Source: Actinomadura soli (GTDB lineage: Bacteria > Actinomycetota > Actinomycetes > Streptosporangiales > Streptosporangiaceae). Taken from it: DNA of 37,624 nt. The notes beneath the pieces were generated by a model that did not search any database, had not been told where the DNA came from, and saw only the letters and a program-made list of their open reading frames with translations. The position numbers were made by a program, and so were the translations under genes. Where the stretch lies: positions 1-37,624 of the forward strand of contig NZ_VCKW01000057.1 in assembly GCF_005889715.1 (NCBI RefSeq). Reading direction: 5' to 3'. Below, piece by piece: positions 15,468 through 23,010 of this stretch. How positions within the stretch are numbered: the stretch's first letter is position 1; every line of letters begins with the position of its first letter.

Positions 15468-16747
15468 TCATCCCCGCCGCTCCCGCCGCTCCCGCCGCTC
15501 CCGCCGCTCCCGCCCGCGGTGGCGCGGTCGCGGCGTGCCCGGATCACGGCGACCTCCTCGGACACCACGCCGTGGACGTGGGTGATCAGGCGCTGGAGGT
15601 CATGGCAGTACACCGAGGGATTGCGGAAGCCGGTTCCGCTCCGGTAGCGGTGCGCGTAGTGCCCGGCGCCGCAGACGAACCGCAGGCGGCACGCCCGGCA
15701 CTGCTCGGCCAGCGCCGAGTCCCTGATCTGCCGGGCGGCGATCGACGGCAGCAGCAGCGCGTCCTCGAACGGGTCCCGGGACACGTGCAGCACGGTCGCG
15801 GACGCGCCCTCGTACGCGGACTTGAGCGAGTCGACCTGCTCGATCCGCCCGTTCGTCTCCACCACCGCGATGGCGACGGGAGACAGCCCGACCGCCTCGC
15901 CCCCGGCGGGCCGCCCGAGCAGCAGCATCATGATGTCGTCGAACAGGCGCACCCTCGTCCGCTTCTCCCGCGACCGGTACCAGCGGTCGAACGCGGCGAC
16001 GAGCCAGTCGCCGTAGGGGGTGGACGTGTCCGGCGGCCGTCCGGGTGGGGGCGCGTCCCAGTTTCCGTGCGGCAGCAGGAAGTCGATGGTGGGCGGCTCG
16101 AAGGCGAGCATCGCCTCGTACGTCCGCACCGGGTCGTTGCGCAGCTCGACGGTGCACAGCAGGCCGCTGAAAAGCCGCCGGTAGGGCTCGTCCCGGAGCC
16201 TTTCCAGCCCCGCCTGCACGGACTGGAAGCTGCCGTGGCCGGTGCTCGTCCGGCGATGACGGTCGTGGCCCTCCTCGTCGCCGTCCAGGCTGACGCCCAC
16301 CCGCACCTCGTGCTCCAGGAACAGGTCGAGGAACCGCCGGTCGAGCAGGACGCCGTTGGTCTGGACGTGGAACCGCACCTCGGCCTCCGGCGCGCACGCG
16401 GCGCGCACGGTCTCGATCGTGTAGCGCAGGTGGTCCTCGCCGGCGAGCAGCGGTTCGCCTCCGTGCAGGGTCACGTCCACCCGGTCCAGGAGCTTGGCGC
16501 GGGCGTGCTCGGCGATCCGTTCCGCCACCCGGTCCACGGTCGGCCTGGCCATCTTGCGCGGCTGGCGCCGCCAGCCCTGGTCGGCCATCTCGTACATGTA
16601 GCAGTAGTCGCAGGCCAGGTTGCAGCGGCTGTGCACCTTGAGGACGAATTCCCGGAACGGCGTCGGCCGCCACCCCCGTCCCAGCAGGGACGCGACGTCG
16701 AGCGTCTGCGGCCACTCGAGCGCGTCGTCTCGCTGTGCGTCAGCCAC
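15398..16747 (-). CDS. fxsB: Radical SAM/SPASM cyclophane-forming maturase (FxsB)
   Basis: In the 449 residues, the segment 'FREFVLKVHSRCNLACDYCY' carries the CxxxCxxC cluster site (Cys42, 46, 49) and is diagnostic for FxsB. 'LHGGEPL' near 95 and the triad 'GVSLDGD' follow. The SPASM region has Cys350, 353, 359 and 381. Homologues I recall end near residue 400. Here a Gly-Gly-Ser tail (412-425) and about 24 more residues extend antisense into the fxsT coding end. The GTG at 16747 has agggag upstream and sits at the expected N-terminus. The enzyme should use S-adenosylmethionine and iron-sulfur clusters to crosslink the Phe in the FxsA C-terminus. The C-terminal hydroxylase-like extension of some FxsB forms is absent. 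Confidence 0.92.
   Translation of the reverse strand: MADAQRDDALEWPQTLDVASLLGRGWRPTPFREFVLKVHSRCNLACDYCYMYEMADQGWRRQPRKMARPTVDRVAERIAEHARAKLLDRVDVTLHGGEPLLAGEDHLRYTIETVRAACAPEAEVRFHVQTNGVLLDRRFLDLFLEHEVRVGVSLDGDEEGHDRHRRTSTGHGSFQSVQAGLERLRDEPYRRLFSGLLCTVELRNDPVRTYEAMLAFEPPTIDFLLPHGNWDAPPPGRPPDTSTPYGDWLVAAFDRWYRSREKRTRVRLFDDIMMLLLGRPAGGEAVGLSPVAIAVVETNGRIEQVDSLKSAYEGASATVLHVSRDPFEDALLLPSIAARQIRDSALAEQCRACRLRFVCGAGHYAHRYRSGTGFRNPSVYCHDLQRLITHVHGVVSEEVAVIRARRDRATAGGSGGSGGSGGSGGDDQMGGGSKSASRWRPSMKTTASG
15473..15514. repeat. 9-bp tandem repeat (about 4.7 copies) at the fxsT/fxsB junction
   Basis: The unit gctcccgcc is repeated exactly four times (15479-15514), preceded by a partial copy. It lies just after the fxsT stop codon and, read on the minus strand, encodes the (Gly-Gly-Ser) tail of FxsB. 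Slippage would add or remove whole GGS units without a frameshift. Confidence 0.9.
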
Positions 16748-16904
16748 GCTGATCGCTCCCTGGGCCGAGAAACCGGACGCGCGGGCACGTAGGGCTTTAG
16801 TGCGCTTTGCCGTGATATGTACGTCCCTCAAGATCGCTAAACGTCCCCGCTGTCGCCGGCCGAGTTCAGGCCGCTGCGCGCAACGTCGCGCGGGGCGGTG
16901 CCCC

Positions 16905-18047
16905 TCACGACCGCACTCGGGCGAGCCGGTAGTCGGCGCCGTCCCGCCACAGCAGCCAGTCGCCCGCGGCCCACGCTTCTCCGCCGAGCCTGGCCTCACG
17001 GCCGGTCCGGACGTCGAACACGACCGATTCGGCCGCGTCCTCGTCCTGATGCGCGGCCGTGTAGGCGACGATTCGGTCACCCGCGGTGATCCGACCCGCA
17101 TAGGCGGGGTCGGCCGCGTGAGGCAGCGTGCGGAGGATCTTACGCGAGCCGCCGGTGTCTCTGTCGAGCACCGAGAGAGCCCCGCCGCCCGCCCAGGCGA
17201 TCAGGCGCGAATTCGCTGCGAAGACCGGGTCCGCCGATTCCCGCAGGCGGAGAAGGTCGCGGACGGCACCATCGCGCACATCGACCTGCCGAAGGCCGGC
17301 TCCCACCCGGACGATCGCATGAGGATAGGAGAAGGTCTCCAACGTTCCGCCGACCGCATAGGTCCGTGCCCCGCCGCCGCAAGCGGTCGCCACCATCAGA
17401 GAGTCGGCGTCGCGTCCCCACACGAATGCCGGGCCGTCGGCGAAGAATCGGTCTCGTCCACCCCAGGCCGCATCGAGTGTCCGGGTCGGGCCCTCACCAG
17501 AGCGTCCCCGGCAGGAAAGGCGCTCACCATCCGGCCACAGGTACCCTGCCTCCCCGGCCGCCATTGTCCATAGGTAGGCGCGCGATCCGGGCGCGGTCTC
17601 AGTGACCAGTGCGGGAAGACCGCCCGCGGGGCCCGCACGCCAGATCCCGGTGGACCTTCCGTCGTTTCCGTCGCCTCCCGCTTGGGGAGCGCCGAGAACT
17701 GTGCCGTCCCTGGCCAGTGCCATTGCCTCGAACGGAGATTTGCCCGGCAGATTTCTCGGGATCCTCACGATCGTGCCGCGCTCCACCACAGCGCTCAGAT
17801 CCGTCTGCCCTGACGTCGCCCTCACGGTCGCAGGGTCGTCGGCCGGAGACCGCTCCGGGACGGCTTGCATGACGGCCACCGGAGTAAGCCCCGCGACCGC
17901 GGCGGCCACCACGGTTCCGGCGGCCACCCTCCGGCGACGGGCCGCCGCCGCATTCCGCAGAATTCGGCTCTGCAGCGACACCGGCGGATGTTCGTCCTTG
18001 AACGGTGAGGTCAGCAGCTCTCCGAGCTTCCGCTCGAACTCATCCAT
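16905..18047 (-). CDS. Single-pass membrane protein with propeller-like extracellular domain, partner of ECF sigma factor
   Basis: In the 380 residues, a short N-terminal cytosolic part (MDEFERKLGELLTSPFKDEH) and a basic patch (AAAARRRR) precede one transmembrane helix (about 44-63). The rest is a beta-rich exported region with repeated 'WP/WAAGDW/WRDGADY' blades that resembles a WD40-like or TolB-like propeller. It overlaps the sigma factor gene by 8 bp, with the sigma gene's own end supplying ggagga, so the pair is coupled. The short cytosolic part lacks the HxxxCxxC motif of ZAS anti-sigma factors. It may still modulate the sigma factor, as is common for SigE-type pairs, but this is inferred. 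Confidence 0.75.
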   Translation of the reverse strand: MDEFERKLGELLTSPFKDEHPPVSLQSRILRNAAAARRRRVAAGTVVAAAVAGLTPVAVMQAVPERSPADDPATVRATSGQTDLSAVVERGTIVRIPRNLPGKSPFEAMALARDGTVLGAPQAGGDGNDGRSTGIWRAGPAGGLPALVTETAPGSRAYLWTMAAGEAGYLWPDGERLSCRGRSGEGPTRTLDAAWGGRDRFFADGPAFVWGRDADSLMVATACGGGARTYAVGGTLETFSYPHAIVRVGAGLRQVDVRDGAVRDLLRLRESADPVFAANSRLIAWAGGGALSVLDRDTGGSRKILRTLPHAADPAYAGRITAGDRIVAYTAAHQDEDAAESVVFDVRTGREARLGGEAWAAGDWLLWRDGADYRLARVRS

Positions 18048-18540
18048 GTGACTCCTCCTGGGCTTCGGCCGCGGCTCGCAGTTTGGCGAGGGCACGGGAC
18101 GCCTGACTTCGCACCGTGCTGGCGCTGCACCCGAGCACATCGGCGATCTGCTCGTCGCTGAACCCATCGACGTAGCGCAGCATGAGCACGGCCCTCATCC
18201 CCTTCGGCAGCCCGGCCAGCGCCGCCTGGGTCGCGGCAAGCGCCGTCACACCGTCCAGCCGCTGGTCATCGGCCGCCCGATCGGGCGGGTCGGCCATCAA
18301 CCGCTCCCGGTCGCGCCGCCGCCGGTTGAGCATGAGCCGCACCATCGTCACGCGGACATAACCCTCCGGATCGTCCTTGCGCCGTACCCGCCGCCACCCG
18401 GCGCCCGTCCTGGTCAGGGCCTCCTGAACGAGGTCCTCGGCGTCGTGCCGGTTGCCGGTGAGCGCGCAGGCGTAGCGGTAGAGCGCCGGCAGCCGGCTCG
18501 TGACGAAATCGTCGAACCGGGCCAGCTCCTTGTCCGGCAC
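18040..18540 (-). CDS. ECF RNA polymerase sigma factor (SigE family of actinobacteria)
   Basis: The 166-residue protein has sigma-70 region 2 ('YRYACALTGNRHDAEDLVQEALTR', with conserved DAEDLVQE) and region 4 ('LPKGMRAVLMLRYVDGFSDEQIADVLG' then the helix-turn-helix CSASTVRSQASRALAKLR). No region 3 is present, which marks it as an ECF factor. The size and the 'FVTSRLPALYRYA' start match the SigE/SigL-like group common in Streptomyces and Actinomadura. GTG 18540 is chosen over an upstream GTG because gaggagg lies 6-7 nt before it. It is the first gene of a two-gene operon with the membrane propeller protein. Confidence 0.92.
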   Translation of the reverse strand: MPDKELARFDDFVTSRLPALYRYACALTGNRHDAEDLVQEALTRTGAGWRRVRRKDDPEGYVRVTMVRLMLNRRRRDRERLMADPPDRAADDQRLDGVTALAATQAALAGLPKGMRAVLMLRYVDGFSDEQIADVLGCSASTVRSQASRALAKLRAAAEAQEESHG

Positions 18541-18730
18541 GGTGCACCTCCTCACACCCAAGGACACGCGACCCCGCTCGGACGCTGCACGTCACCAAGA
18601 AAGAGTGCCCCACCTACCTCCACATCCAAGGGGGCCACGTGGTGAGCGAGCACCGGCTTGTGCAGCCTTTACCGCCGAAGTCCGCCGCAGCGGCGAAGAT
18701 CTACTCATGAACGCCGACCGACCCGCACCA

Positions 18731-18775
18731 CCCCGCGGGCATCGTGCGCGGCCGCCCCGCGGGCATCGTGCGCGG
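18731..18775. repeat. Two-copy 21-bp direct repeat, 23-bp period
   Basis: The unit ccccgcgggcatcgtgcgcg is present at 18731 and 18754 in the spacer just downstream of the oxidoreductase pseudogene stop (18781). The repeats lie outside any recognised gene and have no evident function. Confidence 0.75.
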
Positions 18776-18780
18776 GCGTG

Positions 18781-19890
18781 TCAGGCGGGGCGGATCAGCT
18801 TCGTGTAGCCCGCCACGAAGAGCGTGGCGAACGCCCAGCCCAGGAACTGCGGCACCCATCCGGCCGCCACGATCCACTGTTCTCCGTCGGACGTGGGGAC
18901 GAGGTTGCACCGTGTCCGCCTCGTCGTGCTCACCAGTGGAACGGCCAGTTCGATCCCCAGCCCCACCTGGTCGACGAAGTCGCAGTCGCGTTTCTGCCCG
19001 TCCGCCCCCTGCCCGGAGGCGGCGTCGCCTGACGGGACGGCTGGGGCGGCCCCGGGACGTGCGGGCACCTGGACGGCGTCGGTCGTCTGCGCCGCCACCA
19101 CGGTCAGGATCACCGCCGCGAGGATGGTCAGGGCCAGGCCGACCAGGGCGCGCCAGGTCTGGTAGCCGTAACCGAGCACGGTGCGCAGGACGCGCAGCCG
19201 CAGCCGTTCGGCCCTCGACAGGCCGCGCCCGCCTGCCAGCAGGTCGTCCTGCTGGGCGATGAGCACTTTGCGGGCGTCGTCGTCCCATCCGGCGGCCGTG
19301 TAGACGTCGGCGAGCTGGCGGTAGGGCTGCGCCGCGTAGCACGCCCGGTCGCGCAGGAAGGCGACCCATTCGGCGCACGTCATGCCGTGCGGGACCATCC
19401 GGTAGGTGAGCCCGTCGAGGGCGACGAGGTCGGGCCCGGAGGTCCCGGCCAGATCGGGACGCATGCTGAGCGTGCGGCCGAGCGTCACCATGCGAAGGTC
19501 GACGGCGCGCGACCCGGTTCCGCCGGTCACGGTGGCGCCGTCGCAGACCAGGCTTCCTCCGATCTCGGCGCCGGTGAACCACACCACACCGTCGGGATGG
19601 GCGCCGGTGGCCGTCATGCGGGTGAGGAAGACGTCCGTCTCGGCTCGGACGCCCTCGGCGGCCAGCGCGCACATCCCCTCCCCGGCCAGTTCGGCGTCCT
19701 CCAGGCTGAGCTGGCCGCGCACGGTGGCCCCCGGAGCACGACCACGGCGACCTCGGCGGCGTCGGCGCGGCCGCCGTCACCGCGCCCGCGCGCCCGCAGC
19801 CGGCGCAGCAGCAGGTTGCCGCCGACGTCGCCGCGCTCGGCCAGCAGCGCCGCCCCGCCGTCGCCGGTGATCTCGGCGCCCCACTACCAG
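18781..19890 (-). pseudogene. Membrane-associated oxidoreductase family protein, 5'-truncated and frameshifted
   Basis: The 3' part (from about 19722) encodes beta-repeat sequence ('LRMVTLGRTLSMRPD'), then 'CYAAQPYRQLADVYTAAGWDDDARKVLIAQQ' and two C-terminal membrane segments around 'WRALVGLALTILAAVILTVVAAQ' and 'FLGWAFATLFVAGYTKL'. This is the conserved end of proteins named membrane-associated oxidoreductases in actinomycetes, usually over 450 residues. The repeats continue upstream in a different frame ('ALLAERGDVGGNLLLRRLRA', 'AEVAVVVLRG'). The switch lies at a run of five C at about 19728-19732, where one missing base restores continuity. Further upstream the frame meets a TAG (about 19887) and similarity ends. 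The gene is therefore broken twice. The oxidoreductase label of the family is itself weakly founded. Confidence 0.7.
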
Positions 19891-20032
19891 GCGATGGTCT
19901 CGATCAACAGGTGGCTCCCCCAACCCGACCAGACGGCGCCCCCGGTAATCGGCTTGGACTAGCCACCTCTCGACGAGGGCCCGTCGTACAGGCGCAGCTC
20001 CGCGGCGCTCACCCACGCCACGGTCCGGGGCA

Positions 20033-20839
20033 TCAGGTCTCGATGTAGGCGCGGATTTCGGAGGCGACCTTGTCGGGGGATTCGAGCGTGGGGAAGTGGG
20101 TCGGGCCGTCCAGGGTGCGGTACTCGAACCAGGGGTGTTCGCTCTGGAAGTCGATGTGCGCCTGCTCGTAGGAACGGGTGGTCGGCTGGGAGAACAGGTG
20201 CTTGATCGGACGGTGCTCGCTCAGCCCGGCCATCCGCTGCAAGGGGGAGCCGAACTCGGCGTAGGCGTCGGCGATCACGCGGCAGGAGCGGGCCCACATC
20301 TCGAAGCCGAAGCCGGACATCTCCTCGTCGAGGTGGCGTTGGACGCGTTCGTGGCGATGTCCGTTGAGCCACACGTCGTACAGGTCCTGGCGGGCGTCGG
20401 TCCAGCGGTCGGGGTCCTGAATGGCGGCGAGCCCGGCGGAGAATTCGGGGGACGGCGGCGTCATCAGCCAGTCGACGACGATCAGGCGGGGCACGCGTGC
20501 AGTGCCGGTCCTTTCGGCGATCTCCAGGTTGGCCCAGCCGCCGTGCGAGTGCGAGACGGGCAGGAACCGGTCCACGTGCAGCGCGTCGAGGACGGCGAGG
20601 GTGTCGCCGGCCTGTTCGGCGTAGCCGAAGTCGTCGACGGGGGAGCGGTCCTCGCCGTGGCCGCGCCAGTCCACGCACAGGACGCGCAGGTCGTCGGCGA
20701 GGCGGGGGACGAGCTGGTCGAACAGCTGGTGGTCATGGCACCAGCCGCTGAGCAGGACGACGACCGGCGCGTCCGCCGGACCCTGGTCCTGGTAGGTGAT
20801 CGGCTGGCCGGCAACGCGGATGGTCTTGAGGTCGGTCAT
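20033..20839 (-). CDS. HOD-like cofactor-free 2,4-dioxygenase (alpha/beta-hydrolase fold)
   Basis: In the 268 residues, the fold markers are 'LLSGWCHDHQLF', 'WRGHG', the elbow 'SHSHGGW' and 'GPTHFP'. From memory of 1H-3-hydroxy-4-oxoquinaldine 2,4-dioxygenase (HOD), the key residues are Trp36, His38, Ser101, His102, Asp126, Trp160 and His251. The aligned residues here are Trp33, His35, Ser98, His99, Asp123, Trp157 and His248, a constant offset of three. Whole stretches also agree in pattern ('DFGYAEQ', 'FLPVSHSHGGW', 'HPWFEY'). HOD cleaves 3-hydroxy-4(1H)-quinolones with O2 and no cofactor, releasing CO; relatives (AqdC) inactivate the Pseudomonas quinolone signal. It ends a three-gene operon after an amidohydrolase and a small protein. 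The native substrate is unproven. Confidence 0.85.
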   Translation of the reverse strand: MTDLKTIRVAGQPITYQDQGPADAPVVVLLSGWCHDHQLFDQLVPRLADDLRVLCVDWRGHGEDRSPVDDFGYAEQAGDTLAVLDALHVDRFLPVSHSHGGWANLEIAERTGTARVPRLIVVDWLMTPPSPEFSAGLAAIQDPDRWTDARQDLYDVWLNGHRHERVQRHLDEEMSGFGFEMWARSCRVIADAYAEFGSPLQRMAGLSEHRPIKHLFSQPTTRSYEQAHIDFQSEHPWFEYRTLDGPTHFPTLESPDKVASEIRAYIET

Positions 20840-20848
20840 GTCTTCCTT

Positions 20849-21061
20849 TCAACGGGACGTTCCGGCGAAGCGCCCCGCGCCGGTCGAGACGGTCAGTGCA
20901 GCGCGCATGCAGGACGCACCGGACCGCAGCAGGACGCGGCCGTCGGGGCTCGCCTCGACGGTCTCGGTGCGGATCTCCACTCCGGCCTTCCACGCCCCGC
21001 CGATGAGCGTGCCGATCAGGTGGTCCCACACGACGGTGAGCGCGGTCCTGGTCGATGCCAC
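20849..21061 (-). CDS. Small uncharacterised protein in the HOD-like operon
   Basis: A 70-residue frame starts at GTG 21061 with gggaaagga upstream and ends in TGA 9 bp before the ATG of the HOD-like gene; the sequence between provides that gene's ribosome-binding site. The middle ('VVWDHLIGTLIGGAWKAGVEIRT') has a hydrophobic-amphipathic character, and the end is Ser/Gly rich. I do not recognise the family. Its support is position within a tight operon, a ribosome-binding site and normal base use. It might be a stabilising or accessory partner of one of its neighbours, but there is no direct evidence. Confidence 0.55.
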   Translation of the reverse strand: MASTRTALTVVWDHLIGTLIGGAWKAGVEIRTETVEASPDGRVLLRSGASCMRAALTVSTGAGRFAGTSR

Positions 21062-21110
21062 GGTTCGGTTCCTTTCCCGGTCGATGCGTGCAGGTGCGGG
21101 GGGACGGCGG

Positions 21111-22562
21111 TCAGGCCGGGAGGCCGTCCGCGTAGGCGTCGCTGAAGTTGCGGCTGGCCATCCGCTCGGCGGCGCCGAACCAGCCGGCGAGCTCGTCGGC
21201 GCCGTGCTTCGGCAGCCGCGCGTGGCCCTCCTGGATCCGGTCGAGCGCCGCGTTCGCCCGCGTGCGCACAGCCGCCAGGTTCTGCCCGACGAGCGTGCCG
21301 CCGCGCTTGCGGACGACGCCGTCCACCAGGACCGTGTCGACATCGGCGGCCGTGGACTGCAGGACGACCGTGCCGGCCATGTGGCTCGGACGCACCAGGT
21401 CCATCCGCGGCTTGACGACGATCACGTCGGCCTTCTTGCCGACCGTGAGTGAGCCGATGCGGTCCTGGAGTCCGAGGGTGTGCGCGCCGTTGACGGTCGC
21501 CCATTCCAGCGCGTGGTGGGTGGTGAGGTCGATCGTCCAGGGCATGGTTCCGGTGGCGTGCACCTTCGCGTTGTCGAGCATGCGCTGCGTCTGGAGGCCG
21601 AGGCGCATCTGCGAGAACAGGTCGCCCGAGCCGACGCACACGATGTCGGTGGACACGCCGGGACGCAGGCCGTGGTCCATCGCGGCGCGCAAGGGCGGGA
21701 TCCCCATGCCCATCTGCATCTCGGTCTCCGGCGCGATGGTGACCCGCTGGTCGTGCCGGGCCATCAGCCGCCATTCCTGCTCGTCCAGCGCGGGGCAGTG
21801 GATGTGCACGTGCCCGGGGATCAGCAGGTCGTGGTCGGCGAGCTCGCGCAGCCCCTTCAGCAGGATGGACGTCGTCGCCGCCGCGGTGTGCGAGGCGCGG
21901 AGCACGCCCAGCTCGCGGGCCAGCCGGATCTCCGCGGCGATCGTGCCGAACGGGAGGATGCCGAAGTCGGTGAGCAGCATCCCCATCGTGACCAGCGCGT
22001 CGTCGGCCGACAGCCGCTCGCGGCGCAGGCGGGACGCGTCCTTGAGCCGGTCGTCGTGCGAGGCGAACGCGCGCGGGAACTCGTACGCCTGCATCCCGTA
22101 GTTGTAGACGGCGCGGATTCCGGCGGCCTGCAGCGCGTCGACGTTGGCGTCGGCGTGCTCGGGGGTGTTGACGCAGTCGTTGCAGTCCATGATCGTCGTG
22201 ACGCCCGCGTCCAGCGCCTCCAGCGCGCCGACCGTGGACGCCGCGCCCAGGTCCGCGGCCTCCAGGAAGGAGCCGGTGCCGTAGAAGGTGCCGGCGAGGA
22301 ACTCCGGCAGCGACTCGTCGGCGGAGACGGCCCGCATCAGCGCCATCCAGGTGTGCCGATGGCTGTCGATCATGCCCGGGAGCACGATCCCGCCGGACGC
22401 GTCGACGGTCTCGGCGTCGACGCCCTGGAACTCCGCCGCGTCCCGCGCGACCGCCGCGATCCGGTCGTCCTCGATCAGGACGGCGCCGCCCGGCAGGTCG
22501 CCGAGGCCCGGGTCCATCGTGAGGACATGTCCGCCGGTGATCACGGTACGTGAGACGCTCAT
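21111..22562 (-). CDS. Amidohydrolase of the ATZ/TRZ (cytosine/guanine deaminase-like) family
   Basis: In the 483 residues, the metal ligands are visible as His68 and His70 (DSHRHTW), a His in 'HVHIHCPALDEQEW' (253-255) and Asp306 (VSTDIV); His225 may add substrate contact. The composite beta-sandwich ends appear as 'GGHVLTMDPG' at the N-terminus and 'IGSLTVGKKADVIVV' near the C-terminus. These fit deaminases and dechlorinases acting on N-heterocycles (8-oxoguanine, hydroxyatrazine, S-adenosylhomocysteine analogues). The Glu and second His of the deaminase proton shuttle are less clear. ATG 22562 follows ggaggtcagctc. It is the first gene of an operon with the small protein and the HOD-like dioxygenase, which suggests a pathway for N-heteroaromatic breakdown. 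Confidence 0.88.
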   Translation of the reverse strand: MSVSRTVITGGHVLTMDPGLGDLPGGAVLIEDDRIAAVARDAAEFQGVDAETVDASGGIVLPGMIDSHRHTWMALMRAVSADESLPEFLAGTFYGTGSFLEAADLGAASTVGALEALDAGVTTIMDCNDCVNTPEHADANVDALQAAGIRAVYNYGMQAYEFPRAFASHDDRLKDASRLRRERLSADDALVTMGMLLTDFGILPFGTIAAEIRLARELGVLRASHTAAATTSILLKGLRELADHDLLIPGHVHIHCPALDEQEWRLMARHDQRVTIAPETEMQMGMGIPPLRAAMDHGLRPGVSTDIVCVGSGDLFSQMRLGLQTQRMLDNAKVHATGTMPWTIDLTTHHALEWATVNGAHTLGLQDRIGSLTVGKKADVIVVKPRMDLVRPSHMAGTVVLQSTAADVDTVLVDGVVRKRGGTLVGQNLAAVRTRANAALDRIQEGHARLPKHGADELAGWFGAAERMASRNFSDAYADGLPA

Positions 22563-22764
22563 GAGCTGACCTCCGGAAATGTGGGCGCATGGGTGTCCAT
22601 ATCTTGAGCACACCCGAGCGGTTGATTCCCAATGCCGGTTACGGACGGGGCTATACCCGGACCGTCATAGCTCTAGGTCCCCTGGCGTGACTGCGGTCAC
22701 GAAGCCCCTCGGCCGGACACGCTCAACGCCGCTCAGGAACCCCGTCCCAGCGCACCAATGCGAA

Positions 22765-22784
22765 CGCCCGGCCGCGGCCGGGCG
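22765..22784 (-). terminator. GC-rich palindrome downstream of tRNA-Arg
   Basis: A perfect 20-bp palindrome (cgcccggccg followed by its complement) lies 20 bp beyond the tRNA 3' end on the tRNA strand. With a small loop it would form a strong GC stem. It probably ends tRNA transcription. Confidence 0.5.
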
Positions 22785-22803
22785 GAGTTCCCCATGTTCT
22801 GTG

Positions 22804-22876
22804 CGCCTCCGGCAGGATTCGAACCTGCGACACCCGCTTTAGGAGAGCGGTGCTCTATCCCCTGAGCTACGGAGGC
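22804..22876 (-). tRNA. tRNA-Arg (anticodon CCT)
   Basis: The minus strand folds into a full cloverleaf. A 7-bp acceptor (GCCTCCG with CGGAGGC) and discriminator G frame a D-arm containing agctcaggggatagagc, an anticodon stem ccgct/agcgg with loop ctcctaa (anticodon CCT, reading AGG), and a T-arm with GGTTCGAATCC. CCA is not encoded. The 3' end faces the accessory-looking left half of the window, the usual polarity for elements that integrate at tRNA genes. I found no second copy of the 3' end. Confidence 0.95.
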
Positions 22877-23010
22877 GTGTCGTCGCTTGCGGCAAGAGCG
22901 TAGCGGACGGCTCCTCCAGGGTAGGGGACGGGGAGTGCCGAGCGCTCCTTCTTATGGGGGCTCCGGTGCCCCTAGGCCGGGTGGGGGCGGTGTGGGTACG
23001 CTTCGGTGCC

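Noticed and set aside
19387..19962. Plus-strand frame ending in a protein-like stretch near 19885-19962
   Set aside because: Its 5' part is antisense to the oxidoreductase pseudogene; the last 26 residues alone are too little to call a gene.
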